Below, one piece after another: positions 10,785-21,839 of a stretch of DNA of 64,000 nt. The stretch is taken from the NCBI GenBank assembly GCA_018894105.1, contig CM032127.1, positions 29,938,369 to 30,002,368 on the forward strand, read 5' to 3'. Every line of letters begins with the position of its first letter. Position 1 is the first letter of the stretch. This DNA comes from Jacaranda mimosifolia (lineage: Eukaryota; Streptophyta; Magnoliopsida; Lamiales; Bignoniaceae). The notes under the pieces are model-generated. The model was not told the DNA's origin, ran no database searches, and saw only the letters and a program-made list of their open reading frames with translations. The position numbers and the translations under genes were made by a program.

Positions 10785-11170
10785 GGAGATCCACGAAGTT
10801 CAAGGCGTTCTTTGCGAAATTCATATATTTTTGGCGTTTGATTCGAGATAAAGGTGCAAAGCTCCCGAATTGGCATTATTCCAGTCAAATCAAATTCAAA
10901 GGAGATCCACGAAGTTCAAGGCGTTCTTTGCGAAATCCATATATTTTTGGCGTTTGATTCGAGATTAAGGTGTGAAGCCCCCGAATTGGCGTTATTCCAG
11001 TCAAATCAAATTCAAAAGAGATCCGCGACGTTCAAGGCGTTCTTCACGGAATCCACATATTTTCGGCGTTTGATTCGAAATTAAGGTGCGAAGCCTCTGA
11101 ATTGGCGTTATTATATTCAAATCAAATTCAAAAGAGATCCAGGACGTTCAATGCGTTCTTCGTGGAGCTC
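10785..11170 (+). repeat. 116-bp tandem repeat inside Tat-0 LTR
   Basis: Units beginning with (g/a)gagatcc start at 10785, 10901, 11017 and 11133, exactly 116 bases apart, the last truncated. Each carries ttcaaggcgttcttt and a ttggcgtttgattcga phrase. The array is downstream of the TATA box, hence probably in R/U5 and transcribed. Confidence 0.92.
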
Positions 11171-11317
11171 AAGATTATATTTGGAAGGAAAGAATAAGAG
11201 GATTTGATTAGAGATAGAATCCACATTTGATTAATTCATTTTGATTTTAAATTTATTTGTACAATTTTTCTTGTTTTGTGATTTTAATCTTTGCAGACAA
11301 GAAAATTTGTTGTTACA

Positions 11318-12021
11318 ATCGTCAATATACATGATTAGTTGAATTTTAATTTTCACGGGGCTCTAGCCATCGACTAAAGACTCAACAATGTTAAAGAAAA
11401 GTTGATATTTCTTTTAATGATCAATTATAATTTAGTATATATCGAAATAAAAGACTAATTAAATACAATGACAAATGATTCTAAGTCAAAATATATACTA
11501 AATAAAAAGAAATGATTACCAGAGTAAATTAATATAACGTATTGGTGAGACTCAAAGCCAAAACCTTTTAATTGCAGAATCTAGGAAGCACCTCATATTG
11601 GCACTTGAGTAAGAAATCACAGGCGAAAACGTTCATGCTTTGATCGCTATGTTCTTGTGCGAACAATGTTTGGAAATTGTAGTATGGAAATAATTTTTCA
11701 CCTCATTTTTCTTTTGAACAAAAAGGCTAGCAATTTTAATTATATAACAAGAAAATTTAATTAAATAATTTTTTTTCAATTTTTTAAATAATAAGAACAA
11801 TTAATTATAACAAGTAAAAAGAAATAAATTGTCCACCATTCAATAAATCGCTTTCACAATTATATATGGATGAGTATTTCCTTGTATTTTCTTTTTAGAA
11901 TCAAATTAAAAAAGTATTCAAATATAGGATCAAGTATTCTAAAAAAGAAATAATATGGGAATTATTGATATATCACATTAGAAATAATAAATTAATATTT
12001 CAAACAAGTCGCATTAAATAT
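11318..12021. other. AT-rich spacer, no gene seen
   Basis: Flanks Tat-0. No long ORF and no recognisable repeat pair in the window; it may be old host DNA. Confidence 0.5.
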
Positions 12022-12400
12022 CACTACAAAAGGTCTGGAAAATAGGTAATTGACAATGCGGAAGGTTTTACTAATTACATATATAAAGTGATAAAAGATT
12101 TTGTATTGCCACCTTGTAACACAAACTTAATAGTAACAATAATATGTTCAAGCCGCAATCATTGGCAAGTGGTGACATACCTATTGTGATAACTTAAGTG
12201 ATGATGAAAATTGTCACAAATTATAGTGATAATTTTTATTTGTAAACTATATTGTCACTATAAATGTATCACCAATTATTAATAATGACAACTTAAAACA
12301 TCAGTTCTTGCCATTATTGAATCATTTTGTGGCAAAATAAAGTTTTTATCACTTAAAAATATTATTAGCAACAAAGTAAAAGTTTGATTGTTGCTTAACA
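12022..12400 (+). mobile_element. Possible CACTA-type (EnSpm) nonautonomous element, one end
   Basis: CACTACAAAA at 12022 matches the plant CACTA terminal motif. It is followed by sub-terminal-like short motifs repeated in both orientations (gtgataa, gtcacaa, tcactat, atcacc). I did not find the opposite end TTTTGTAGTG within several kb, so this is a fragment or a chance match. Confidence 0.4.
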
Positions 12401-12427
12401 TATTTTTCTATTATTAATATTTTATAC

Positions 12428-12457
12428 GTGTGTGTGTGTATATATATATATATATAT
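12428..12457. repeat. Compound microsatellite (GT)n(TA)n
   Basis: A run of gtgtgtgtgt directly followed by alternating ta for about 20 bases. Confidence 0.9.
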
Positions 12458-13369
12458 TGTAGAGTACGTAAATAATCATACACATGCCATTTAGAAACAC
12501 TCTATAATATTAATGAAGTGCATCAGTTAATCCACCAATTTCCATTTATAATATCAAATCTATTGCATATATTGTCGTCAATCTATGCAAAAATTTCATT
12601 GGCATTAATAGAACTTTCCACCAATATATATGCAGTTGGGGCTTCTAGACCTAGTATACATAATCGGGCATTGACAATTAAGAAGAGAATTAGGTTCGTT
12701 CTTCTTTTTGTTTGACTTATGCTCAATGCATATCTACTAAGTACATTGGTGATAATTACTTTTTCCATTAAGTTATAAGTCGCCCTAGCAAAAGAAGCTT
12801 AGGTGTAAAAGCACTTTTGGTTAATCTGGTTTCCACGTAGTGTGTGGGAAATCTCTTGGCATCACCGTCATCATCATCATTCTGGAGTTAAATCATATAT
12901 TCCAATTGCTTGTTTCGGTAGCAAAAATGCTTTCAATTAATAAATAAATGCATGCGTACATGATTCTCGATTGCGTTGGGTCCCCACCTTGACCACTGCC
13001 TGCGCCGCCATGGCCACCGCCCTGCGCTTCCCATCAAACAATATATTGTCGAGTAAACTTGAAAATTGGACACGCAAGCATTCTTTCTCTTTTTTCTCTG
13101 TTACCTCGCTCTAGGTGCTTGTTGCTCACACTCCACTAATTTCATATCAACTTCATTTGTTCTTATTGATAATATTTTTATGAAGGAACTAAATCAAAAA
13201 GTAGAACTTTTAATAATTCAAATTGGCTTCTGAAAGTTTATGAAGGAAAAATTGACTCAAAAGAGTCTTTTAATATATATAAGAAGATAATTTAATAAAA
13301 TAATAAATTAGAAGTTTCATATTTAATCAGAAATTTCAGAGATAATAAAAGGTAATAACCAATAAGATA
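12458..13369. other. Spacer with a short GC-rich patch, no gene called
   Basis: Mostly AT-rich. 12960-13045 is distinctly GC-richer (ccaccttgaccactgcc, gccgccatggccaccgcc) and could derive from host or repeat coding sequence, but no frame extends beyond it. Short ORFs at 12518-12768 have no recognisable motif. Confidence 0.5.
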
Positions 13370-13566
13370 AATGATGCAACACCTCTAGAAATCGTATTAT
13401 TGATATTATTCATTTAATAATATTTTTATAAGTTTTTATTAATTTTATTTGACTTTAGAAGTTTTGGGGTCAAGATGAAAACAAGGAAAAGTTTAATTTC
13501 AATACATTTAAGAGTTTTGAGGGTCCAATTGGAAATATTTTCGATCATAGGGGTGAATGTTAGCTC

Positions 13567-13573
13567 TATATAA
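13567..13573 (+). promoter_or_regulatory. TATA box of gag-only element left LTR
   Basis: tatataa at 13567 is followed by a pyrimidine- and CCACC-rich transcribed-leader-like stretch (13697-13800). The equivalent position is deleted in the right LTR. Confidence 0.6.
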
Positions 13574-14999
13574 GTCCATGGACTGAAATTGAAGTGGGTC
13601 AAACTTTGAAGGACTTAATTGAAAACTGGATTAAACTTGTGGGGGTTAATCTGCGAATAAGAAAAGATCAATTTTATAAATATTAAAATTTCAATTTCAC
13701 CCCCCCATTTCCATTTCCTTCTCCACCGAAACCCACCATCTCTCTCTCCAGCCACTTCCTTTGGTGACCGGCAAAACCCACCAAACTTTGCACCAACCTC
13801 TTCCTCTCTTCACCGTGAACTCGTACATACCTTCTTATGGAAAAACCACCTAGCAGAATGCCGGCAAAACAAAGCTCAAAGTGAGCCACAGCGGTGAGCG
13901 ATGGACGACGGCAAGGTAGTGGTGGAGACCAATTTCTGGGTGGCGGGATTTGAAGATTCAGCTCAAGGAGTTGTTTGGTACCTTCATCTTCCAGAATGGA
14001 TACCACCGGCGGCGGAATTGAAGAAACTCTCCACTACGGTGAGAGGTGGTGCTGTGGCGTTGGAGCTCAAATTGGAAGCCTTCTCGGTGGCGAATCATGA
14101 AATTGTTTGAGGGTTTTGATTCGTGGAGCTGAGGAGCATCTTCTGGTGGTGACGGTGACCAATTCTGGCGGCGGTGCTAGGATAGTTCATTCATCTCGAC
14201 GTGGTGGTTGCATGCACGGAGTCTGATCGTTGAGATTACATTCTGATAACAAGAAATTGGGTAAAAATGAAAATGGGTTTAAATTGTATGCATGTGTATG
14301 TATAAACCTTCTTGGCTTTGCAACATTTTGTATAATCGGGAAGAACACGCGATTTGATCGAAAACATTGAGATATGTATATATTTATATAAGTTAGTGAA
14401 CCCGAATTTGATATGTTACATGATAATCTTGGGTAATTGAAGTTAATTAGGTAATTAGGTTCTAATTTTGTATAAATGAGTACTAATTGATGATTTGGAC
14501 TATTAATAATAGTTGCGTTGATATAATTGACTTTGTGTAACGTTATAAGATTAGTTCTATAATTAAGGACCCAATTCTGTCTCTTTATTGGAATTGATGC
14601 AAAACCTAAGAATATTTTCCATAGCAACAACATAATTAGGGATAATACCTATTGATCATGTCGAGACTAATCACTGAGGAATAGTATTGATAGTATAATG
14701 ACTAGTTTTAGACAGCTACTACTATGATTTTGATTATGAGTACAACAAGGATTTTGACAGAAACCCCTTTCTTCTGATTAGGTGATCAGGAGCAGGATTT
14801 CACCGACTAGTAGATCAGAGTAGCACTTGCATTTCGTGATTTTAAGGTGAGGGCCTACCACTCTGGTAATTGACTTGATTACAACTTACTCGTTAATTGT
14901 TGTACCCTATAAGGATCCATCGATCTGGTAGTTATTTTAGTAAGGCAATTGCATTGTGATTGAACTCTATGATGTTCCATTATTCTAATACCTGTCTTT

Positions 15000-15165
15000 G
15001 ACTATCGTTATCGTTTATTACTGATTTCTAAACCCTGTGAGGTTCTATTGTCTTTAACTATCGTTATCGTTTATTGCTGATTTTCGAACTCTATGAAGTT
15101 CTATTGTCTTGACTATCATTATCGTTTATTGCTGAATTCTGAACCCTATAAGGTTCTACCGCTTC
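15000..15165 (+). repeat. 55-bp tandem repeat in left LTR (3 units)
   Basis: Units tgactatcgttatcgtttat...gaggttctattg start at 15000, 15055 and 15110. The same array has five units in the right LTR. Confidence 0.85.
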
Positions 15166-16770
15166 AGTACTTATATCGATTAAATTATATCTGTTATTGA
15201 TTGTTGAAACCCCGTAAGGTTCTACTACTTCGATAATTGTTTGTGCACCTTGTGAGGGTTAATCTCGTTTGAACTCGTGAATTGTATCAGTTAATTATTT
15301 TGTATACCCTATGAGGGTTTGTTCAGTTATTCATACCTTGATTCGCATTGACCATTTTTGTTTTGATGCCCATAACATGTCGTTATCGTATTTGATATCG
15401 ACATAATGAATTCGTTCTGTTATCACATGTTTGGCCTTGTCAGCTTACATGATTTATTTCTATATTGTTGATTCACTATGTTGGCTTATTTGAATCATGC
15501 TGATAAGTTGATCCCAGTTGTTATGCTCGAGACGTACTGTTAAGTCTGTTAAGTTGTTCCCAATTATTGAGCTCGGGACATGCGGGCATGTTTGGAATAA
15601 CAGAAATAGGGAAAATTGATAAGCTTGATATGTTGATCCCAACTGTTATGCTCGGGATGTGTTGTTATGTTGATCCCAGTCGTTGAGCTTGCGACATGCT
15701 GTTACAGTCAATTTGACTGGAAACTGTTATTGACCGAAAACTGTTATCGACTGTACTGCTATAGATTGTATTGTTATCAATTATTTTGTTATTTGACTAT
15801 TTTATTATCTGATTGATTTGTTATCGACTATTCTGTTGTCTGATTGTTTTATTATTTGACTGCTCTATTATTTGATTGTTTTGTTACTATTCTATTATCA
15901 AACCGTTATTGCTAAGCTGTTATGCTTAAGCCATTGAACTTTTAATCAGTTGTTTGGTATAAGGAGAATCGGATATGCATGTAGTTTTTGAATTAATTGA
16001 TATGCATATGCTATTGGGATTGTTATTCTTAATTGTACTATGCTCTAGGAGCAATAGAGCTGAAGTGTTTTCCCAGTCTAGATCGGGCTGATGTTCTGGG
16101 CCATATGAGCTAACGGTAATTCCTCCTGACTATGATCAGTTCAGATATCCCTAAACCTCCCATTCAGGATCGATCGAGACGATCGGGCTGATGAGCCAAC
16201 GGTCACAGTTTTCAAAGTAACATTGATTAATAGTTGAACCGTTAACATTCTTATTATGATATATTCATGTTTTCTTTGTTTTCATGCTAGTAGTACTCTA
16301 TTGAATTGCTGATTCTTCGATAGATCCGTGAGCTACTACTTATTATCCCTTACTGAGTCCTTAAGACTCACCCTCCTATGTATTTCTTGATTTTCCTAGA
16401 CAAGATTCAATGATGGACTTAAGCTTCAGGCTTGAACTGGAGGATATATTTGGTAAAGGGATAAGTGCTTAAATGTGTTTATGGGATCGCTTGGACATCA
16501 GGCCTTGACTTGGAGAGGTTATGACATGTTAAGTTGAGTTGAAGATTTGCAACATGTATAAATTGTGGTGAATAATATTAAACGACTTGTTTGTATATAT
16601 TATGTTTATGGTATCTTAAAGGTGTCGCTTTAAGTTTAAAGCATGTTGCTGTCTTGGAGATTGTAAAAATTTTTTATGGGCCCATCGAATATGAAGTCTG
16701 AATGACTTAAGACTGATTGGAGCAGCACCTTGGGCTAAAGCAGACACCTCCCAAATGGGGTGCTATGAGG

Positions 16771-16782
16771 TGGTATTGGAGC
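16771..16782 (+). other. Primer binding site, tRNA-Met(i)
   Basis: tggtattggagc differs from the plant tRNA-iMet PBS TGGTATCAGAGC at two positions. It lies three bases after the end of the left LTR. Confidence 0.85.
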
Positions 16783-17652
16783 TTGGGTTTGGAACTCTTG
16801 GATAGTATAGTTAAGCTAGACTTTGGAATTGCTTAAGATACAAATGCACTAAAGAATATCTGAGCTATATTAGGATTATAGTCTTTGGTGAAATTTTGGA
16901 ATACTAGAGATTAAATTCGAATTGGGAATCATCTAGTGTGTAAGAACTCGGGATAAGGAAAACTTGAGTTATTGTAAGATCTAATACTAAGATATAATTC
17001 TCGGATTATAGGAATAATCTTGATTGTGGAAATGCTTTGGATGTGTATACTTGAGTTAAAGAATACTTGAGTTATGTCAAGCAATGTCCGGCATATGAAT
17101 GTATAGTGATTGTAAATAAGGATGCTATTTAAGAATTTTGGTGTTATGCAGACAATATCTATGAAGGTTGAGTTTGATGATATGGACATAGGAATGATTG
17201 AGGATGATAAGGATACCGAATCCATTGTCACTGATATGAAGGATTAGAGATAGATGATTTGGTATCCGTAGATACATTTGTACATATATATAGGGTAGTA
17301 GTAACTTCTGGCCACTAGGATTCATAGTGTCGGTTGGATTATCTAGACGCATCGAGCGATACCCCTATACTTACCTCAACATTTTGGTTGTGATCAGATG
17401 AATAGTTAGCTTAGCCAATTTTGAAAACTCTAAACCTATATATATATCCTATTGCATAACGTTAACCCGGTATACATACTTGAATTCTACCTTAGATATT
17501 TGATAATGGTTTTGTTTTCTTTTACTGCTATGAATGTATTGAATCTCGCTAAACTTACTTTTATCTTTTTTTACTCTTCATAAACTTGAGAAATTCAAAA
17601 GGATTGAGGATGGAGGTATTATTTCAATTCATGATAGTAGGCAGAGGGATAT

Positions 17653-18780
17653 TTGGGAAATATCGATCATGTGATGGCTTCACGAGGAAGTGCTGACTCA
17701 CCCGGTCTAGCCCAGGTAGGCCGTAAAGAAAGATCACCTAGTTGGCGGGCCAACGTACCACGAGCTCCTAGGCGGGAAGTATCTGCTTACCAACATCCTT
17801 TACTGGATGAAGAAGTTTCACAAACTCCTACGATTGACCAACCAGCTATAGATCCACCAGTAGAACCTGTTCATCAAGGAGAACAAAGGTTCAGATAGCA
17901 TGACCATCAACTAGATGGTAGAGCAATAGTAGAAAATGTGATTACTGAAGACCACGCCCTAGAGCGATTCCTTCGCCTCAATCCCCTGAAGTCTTAGGAA
18001 GCCCTGATGATAGAAAAGCCAAGGAATAGATTGAAAGTTTAGAGAATTTTTTTGAGATACTATGTTATTCATATAAGCAGAGGGTTCGATTTGCCATGTT
18101 TCTTTTGGAGAGTTTTGCCCGAAGTTGGTGGAAGATGATTGATTGAAGATGGACGACTGAAGGAGCCCACCAAACTTGGGAGAATTTCACCCAAGACTTC
18201 ATGAGTAAATTTATGCCAGAAGTGGTGAAACAAGCAAGAGAAAGAGAGTTTATAGACTTCGTACAGCGGACACGGTCTGTAAGTCAGCACGATGCTACTT
18301 TCAGTCGACTGTTGCAATATGCTCCTTACGTACAGAATGATGAAGGTCGACAGGTTCGATGATTCTTACAAGGGCTGCAGCCAGAGCTTAGGCAAGGCTT
18401 GGCCATTTGTGATTTGCCAAATCTAAATTTGGTAGTAAGCAGAGCACTGTAACTTGAGTCAGAGCTACAGGAAATTCGAAAGATTAAGAATAAGGGCTGC
18501 AAGGAAAAGATATGTTTTGAGGAGTAGAGTGATATTGGAAGAAAGCAATCGAGACTCAGGTTGAAAGCACTGTCCAACGAGCCCCTAAATTTGGTGAGGC
18601 TGAAAATTTAGCTCAAGGAATGACACGGAAGCAATGTGGATTTTGCAAGGGATTTAATCATGAAGAGTCTGGATGTTAGAAGAAGCAAGGTTGCAGTATC
18701 GACCAACACTTCTTGAAAGACTGCCCCAAGAGGAAGCTCCAGCACCAGCAGGAAAAGGAAAACATGTGGCTTAAGGTTTT
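17653..18780 (+). pseudogene. gag: Decayed gag of gag-only element
   Basis: It opens at ATG 17653 (MGNIDHVMASRGSADSPG). After a TAG, all three frames carry pieces of a Ty3/gypsy gag: ERFLRLNPP-type entry (about 17960), a block corresponding to WW-containing capsid (about 18110-18180) and LRTADTV-like helices. A perfect CX2CX4HX4C knuckle, CGFCKGFNHEESGC, is at 18635-18676, with a second Cys/His segment ending in DCPKRKLQ at about 18720-18740. Stops and shifts are frequent. No pol motif follows. Confidence 0.82.
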
Positions 18781-19535
18781 ATCTAAGTTCCTGAATGTTG
18801 GATGAGAGACTGATGCAGCATATTTTGACTTTATACCCAGGTGTAAGGAGTAGCAGAAGTATCGTTTGTGACTATACCGAGTATATTTGGTTTTGTGAAC
18901 CTGTAGATAGTTCTTGGGAATGTATGACTTATTATAAAGTTTAGTATGTTAAGTTTGAACCTGACTACTCTTTGATGTAAATGTTATGTAAGAATGAACT
19001 TGTGATGTTATTAGTTGCTTATTGCTAATGATTTTGTGATCTATTAAATAATGGCATGCTCTCAATCATGGTGAAATTTGAGATCTTTCGAGTATAGAAA
19101 CGAGATGTGAAATTTACATAAGGATTACCTTATCGAAAAGAAGCATAAGATGCTTAGTGGTTTTATGGGATCACTAAGAAGGTTTAAAACTCTTTATTAG
19201 GATAGTTTAACTTACTTCCTGTAAGTTCGACCACAGAAATTAGGCAAAAACTTTAAGTGACAATGGATAACCAAATCATGATTTTGGGATTCTAGACAAC
19301 CCCAAAAATAAGGTGGCACCACGTGCCTTAGTAAGAATGAATAGGTTAAGAAAACTCGGATAGCAAAGATTCTTAAAGATCTTAGTAAAATAAACATAAT
19401 TAGGGATTGAATGATGTTTAATGTGGTTATGTAATGAGTTAACATTTGACTGTGGCAACCTAGGAATGAGACCGTACATGCACCACTGTTAACTGAAGTC
19501 TCCAAGTTGAAGATGAGAATCTGGGGACTAGATTC
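18781..19535. other. Internal non-coding remnant after gag
   Basis: About 750 bp between the gag zinc knuckles and the PPT. Short - strand ORFs (19212-19505) have no motif. This is where protease, RT and integrase would be in a full element; none is visible in any frame. Confidence 0.7.
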
Positions 19536-19552
19536 CCTTTAGGGGAGAGCTC
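19536..19552 (+). other. Polypurine tract of gag-only element
   Basis: aggggagagc lies at 19541-19550, immediately before the TGTAACACC start of the right LTR at 19553. Confidence 0.75.
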
Positions 19553-19939
19553 TGTAACACCCCTAGAAATTGTATTATTGGTATTATTTATTTAATAATA
19601 TTTTTATAAGTTTTTATTAATTTTATTTGACTTTAAAAGTTTTGGGGTCAAGATGAAACAAGGAAAAGTTTAATTTCAATACATTTGAGAGTTTTGAGGG
19701 TCCAATTGAAAATATTTTTGGTCATAGGGGGAGCAGGATTTTTCCGACTAGTAGATCAGAGTAGCTCTTGCATTTCGTGATTTTAAGGTGAGGGCCTACC
19801 GCTCTGGTAATTGACTTGATTGCAACTTACTCTTTAATTATTGTACCCTATGAGGATCCACCGATCTGGTAATTGTTTTAGTAAAGTAATTGCATCGTGA
19901 TTGAACCCTGTGAGGTTTGATTGATCTGATACCTGTCTT

Positions 19940-20215
19940 TGACTATCATTATCGTTTATTGCTGATTTCTGAATCTTATGAGATTCTATTGTCTTTGACT
20001 ATCGTTATCGTTTATTGCTGATTTCTGAATCTTATGAGATTCTATTGTCTTTGACTATCGTTATCGTTTATTGCTGATTTCTGAATCTTTTGAGGTTATA
20101 TACCTTGATTATCATTATCATTTATTGCTGATTTTCGAACCTTATGAGGTTCTATTCTCTTGACTACCGTGATTGTTTATTGCTGAATTTTGAACTTTGT
20201 GAGGTTCTACCACTT
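19940..20215 (+). repeat. About 56-bp tandem repeat in right LTR (5 units)
   Basis: Unit starts are 19940, 19996, 20052, 20106 and 20161. The middle two are nearly identical, which points to recent expansion compared with the left LTR. Confidence 0.88.
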
Positions 20216-20681
20216 CAGTACTTATATCGATTGAATTGTATCTATTATTGATTATTGAAACCCTGTAAGGTTCTACCGCTTCAGTAATCATTTGTGCACC
20301 CCTGTAAGGGTTAATCTCGTTTGAACTCGTGAATTATATAAGTTAATCATTTTGTATACCCTGAGAGGGTCTGTTCAGTTATTCGTACCTTGATTCGAAT
20401 TGACCATTTCCGTTCTGATGCCCATAACATGTCATTATTTTATTCGATATCGATCAGAATGAATTTATTTTGCTATCACATGTTTGACCTTGTCGATTTA
20501 CATGATTTGTTTCTATATCATTGATTCACCATGTTAGCTTATTTGAATCATGCTGATAAGTTGATCCTAGTTGTTATGCTCAGGACGTATTGTTAAGTCT
20601 GTTAAGTTATTCCCAGCTGTTGAGCTCGGAACGTGCAGACATGTTTGGAATGACAGAAATAGGGAAAATTGATAAGCTTGT

Positions 20682-20830
20682 TATGTTGATCCCAGTCATT
20701 GAGCTTGGGACGTGCTGTTATGTTGATCCCAATCGTTGAGCTCGAGACGTGCTGTTATGTTGATCCCAGCCATTGAACTCAGGACATGCTATTATGTTGA
20801 TCCCAGCCATTGAGCTCGAGATGTGCTGTT
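20682..20830 (+). repeat. About 37-bp tandem repeat in right LTR
   Basis: atgttgatcccag(t/c)cattgagctc...gtgctgtt occurs four times back to back. The left LTR has only dispersed versions (15505-15710). Confidence 0.85.
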
Positions 20831-21284
20831 ATGATCGATTTGCCTAGAAATTGTTATTGACTGGAAGCAGTTATCGACTGTATTGTTATCAATTATTTTG
20901 TCATTTGACTGTTCTGTTATTTGATTGATTTGTTATCAACTATTCTATTTTCTGATTATTTTGTTATTTGACTGCTCTATTATTTGATTGTTCTGTTACT
21001 ATTATGTTATTGAACCATTATTGCCAAGCTGTTATACTTAAGCTATTGAACTTTTAATCAATTATTTGGTATAAGGAGAATCGGATATGCATGTTATCTT
21101 TGAATTAATTGAAATGTATATACTATTGGGATTGTTATTCTTAATTGTACTTTGCTCAAGGAGCAATAGAGTTGGAGTGTTTTCCCAATCTAGATCAGGC
21201 TGATGTTCTGGGCTATATGAGCCAACAGTAATTCCTCCCGACTGTGATCGGTCGAAGCTGGAACCTCCCAAACGGGGCGCTATA

Positions 21285-21839
21285 AATGAAATGATAAATT
21301 TATAATGGTTCTACAAGTCTACATTGACTACTTAAGTTTTCACTTAAAATTTTACTTGCAATTTTATTCACTAAGCAGAGAACAAAAATAACTTAGTTAT
21401 GTTCACTTCTATCAAACCCATGGAGCTGGGGACAATGAAGTAATTAAATGACTTATTCAACAACCCGCTGCAATATGATTAGGGATATTCGACAGCTATG
21501 AGCATAGCTATTCTTCACCAGAGATTGGTACTTTGATAGAACTCTGCCTTCACACTTAACTGCATGTAATATTCTTTTTTGTTGTTCTTTATATCTTTAA
21601 ATAGTATTGTCTCAAGGTTGCTTCGGGTGTCCAACAGTCAAATTCTAGACTTAGATCTAGCATTATCTTCTTAATTATGAAAAGTGGGAGTAATCTATGT
21701 TTAACTCTAATTTATTGCAATGTTAAATAAAGTATAAAATATGAAAATAATCATAATAAAGAGCAACCTTACATTATCCTCTTTTTTGGTGATGAATGAT
21801 TTTACATATGTGTTGAGGAGCTCACCCTATCAAGTGTAC
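21285..21839. other. Flank right of gag-only element, no gene seen
   Basis: AT-rich, no ORF of note. It could hold the unrecognised 3' LTR of Tat-1 or older host sequence. Confidence 0.45.

Larger units (their letters stand above)
1..11317 (+). mobile_element. Ty3/gypsy Tat-lineage LTR retrotransposon (Tat-0), 5' LTR outside window
   Basis: The domain order on the + strand is gag, aspartic protease, RT, RNase H, a second archaeal-type RNase H, integrase with HHCC zinc finger, a long repeat-rich 3' region with an antisense ORF, a polypurine tract and a 3' LTR. A second RNase H after the Ty3 RNase H, and an antisense ORF between pol and the 3' LTR, are known marks of the plant Tat/Ogre/Retand group. 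The gag frame is already open at base 3, so the 5' LTR and PBS lie upstream of the window. All frames carry stops or shifts, so the copy is not autonomous. The base run after the LTR (atcgt, 11318-11322) would be the target duplication, but its partner is off-window. Confidence 0.93.
10317..11317 (+). mobile_element. Tat-0 3' LTR (1001 bp)
   Basis: It starts TGTAA and ends TTACA, a perfect 5-bp terminal inverted repeat. A polypurine tract lies just before it. A strong TATA box at 10687 and a tandem repeat downstream of the predicted start give a normal U3-R-U5 layout. The partner LTR is outside the window, so the boundaries rest on the terminal repeats and the PPT. Confidence 0.85.
13375..16767 (+). 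mobile_element. Left (5') LTR of gag-only element, 3393 bp
   Basis: It starts TGCAACACC (TGTAACACC in the right LTR) and ends tgctatg, three bases before the PBS. Blocks 13375-13553, 14790-16145 and about 16740-16767 match the right LTR; 13554-14789 and about 16150-16740 have no counterpart there. The ORFs within it (13683-14006, 13901-14110, 14187-14633) lie in non-coding LTR sequence and are not called as genes. Confidence 0.88.
13375..21284 (+). mobile_element. Gag-only LTR retrotransposon (TR-GAG-like), complete with TSD
   Basis: Two related LTRs flank a 2.8-kb internal region with a tRNA-Met PBS (16771), a decayed gag with zinc knuckle and a PPT (about 19536-19552). The 5-bp target duplication AATGA lies at 13370-13374 and 21285-21289. 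No protease, RT, RNase H or integrase is found between gag and the PPT, where only about 750 bp remain. Gag-only terminal-repeat elements (TR-GAG) are known in plants and depend on a partner for pol. Gag resembles Ty3/gypsy Del/Tekay-type proteins, which also have long LTRs. Confidence 0.9.
19553..21284 (+). mobile_element. Right (3') LTR of gag-only element, 1732 bp, internally deleted
   Basis: It starts TGTAACACCCC and ends gctata, followed by TSD AATGA. Relative to the left LTR it lacks about 1.24 kb (left 13554-14789, including the TATA box) and about 0.6 kb near the end. It has gained tandem units: five of about 56 bp at 19940-20215 and four or more of about 37 bp (atgttgatcccag...) at 20682-20830. 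Confidence 0.88.

Noticed and set aside
12518..12768. Short ORFs of 61-65 residues on both strands
   Set aside because: They overlap on opposite strands in AT-rich DNA with no motif and no conserved neighbour.
13683..14633. ORFs on both strands (107, 69 and 148 residues) in a GC-rich stretch
   Set aside because: They lie inside the left LTR of the gag-only element, in the part downstream of its TATA box. The two GC-rich frames overlap on opposite strands and none shows a domain.
16060..16210. Repeated gatcgggctgatg / gagccaacggt phrases as a possible regulatory switch
   Set aside because: They are part of the LTR body, also seen in the right LTR at 21190-21230, and show no conserved structure.
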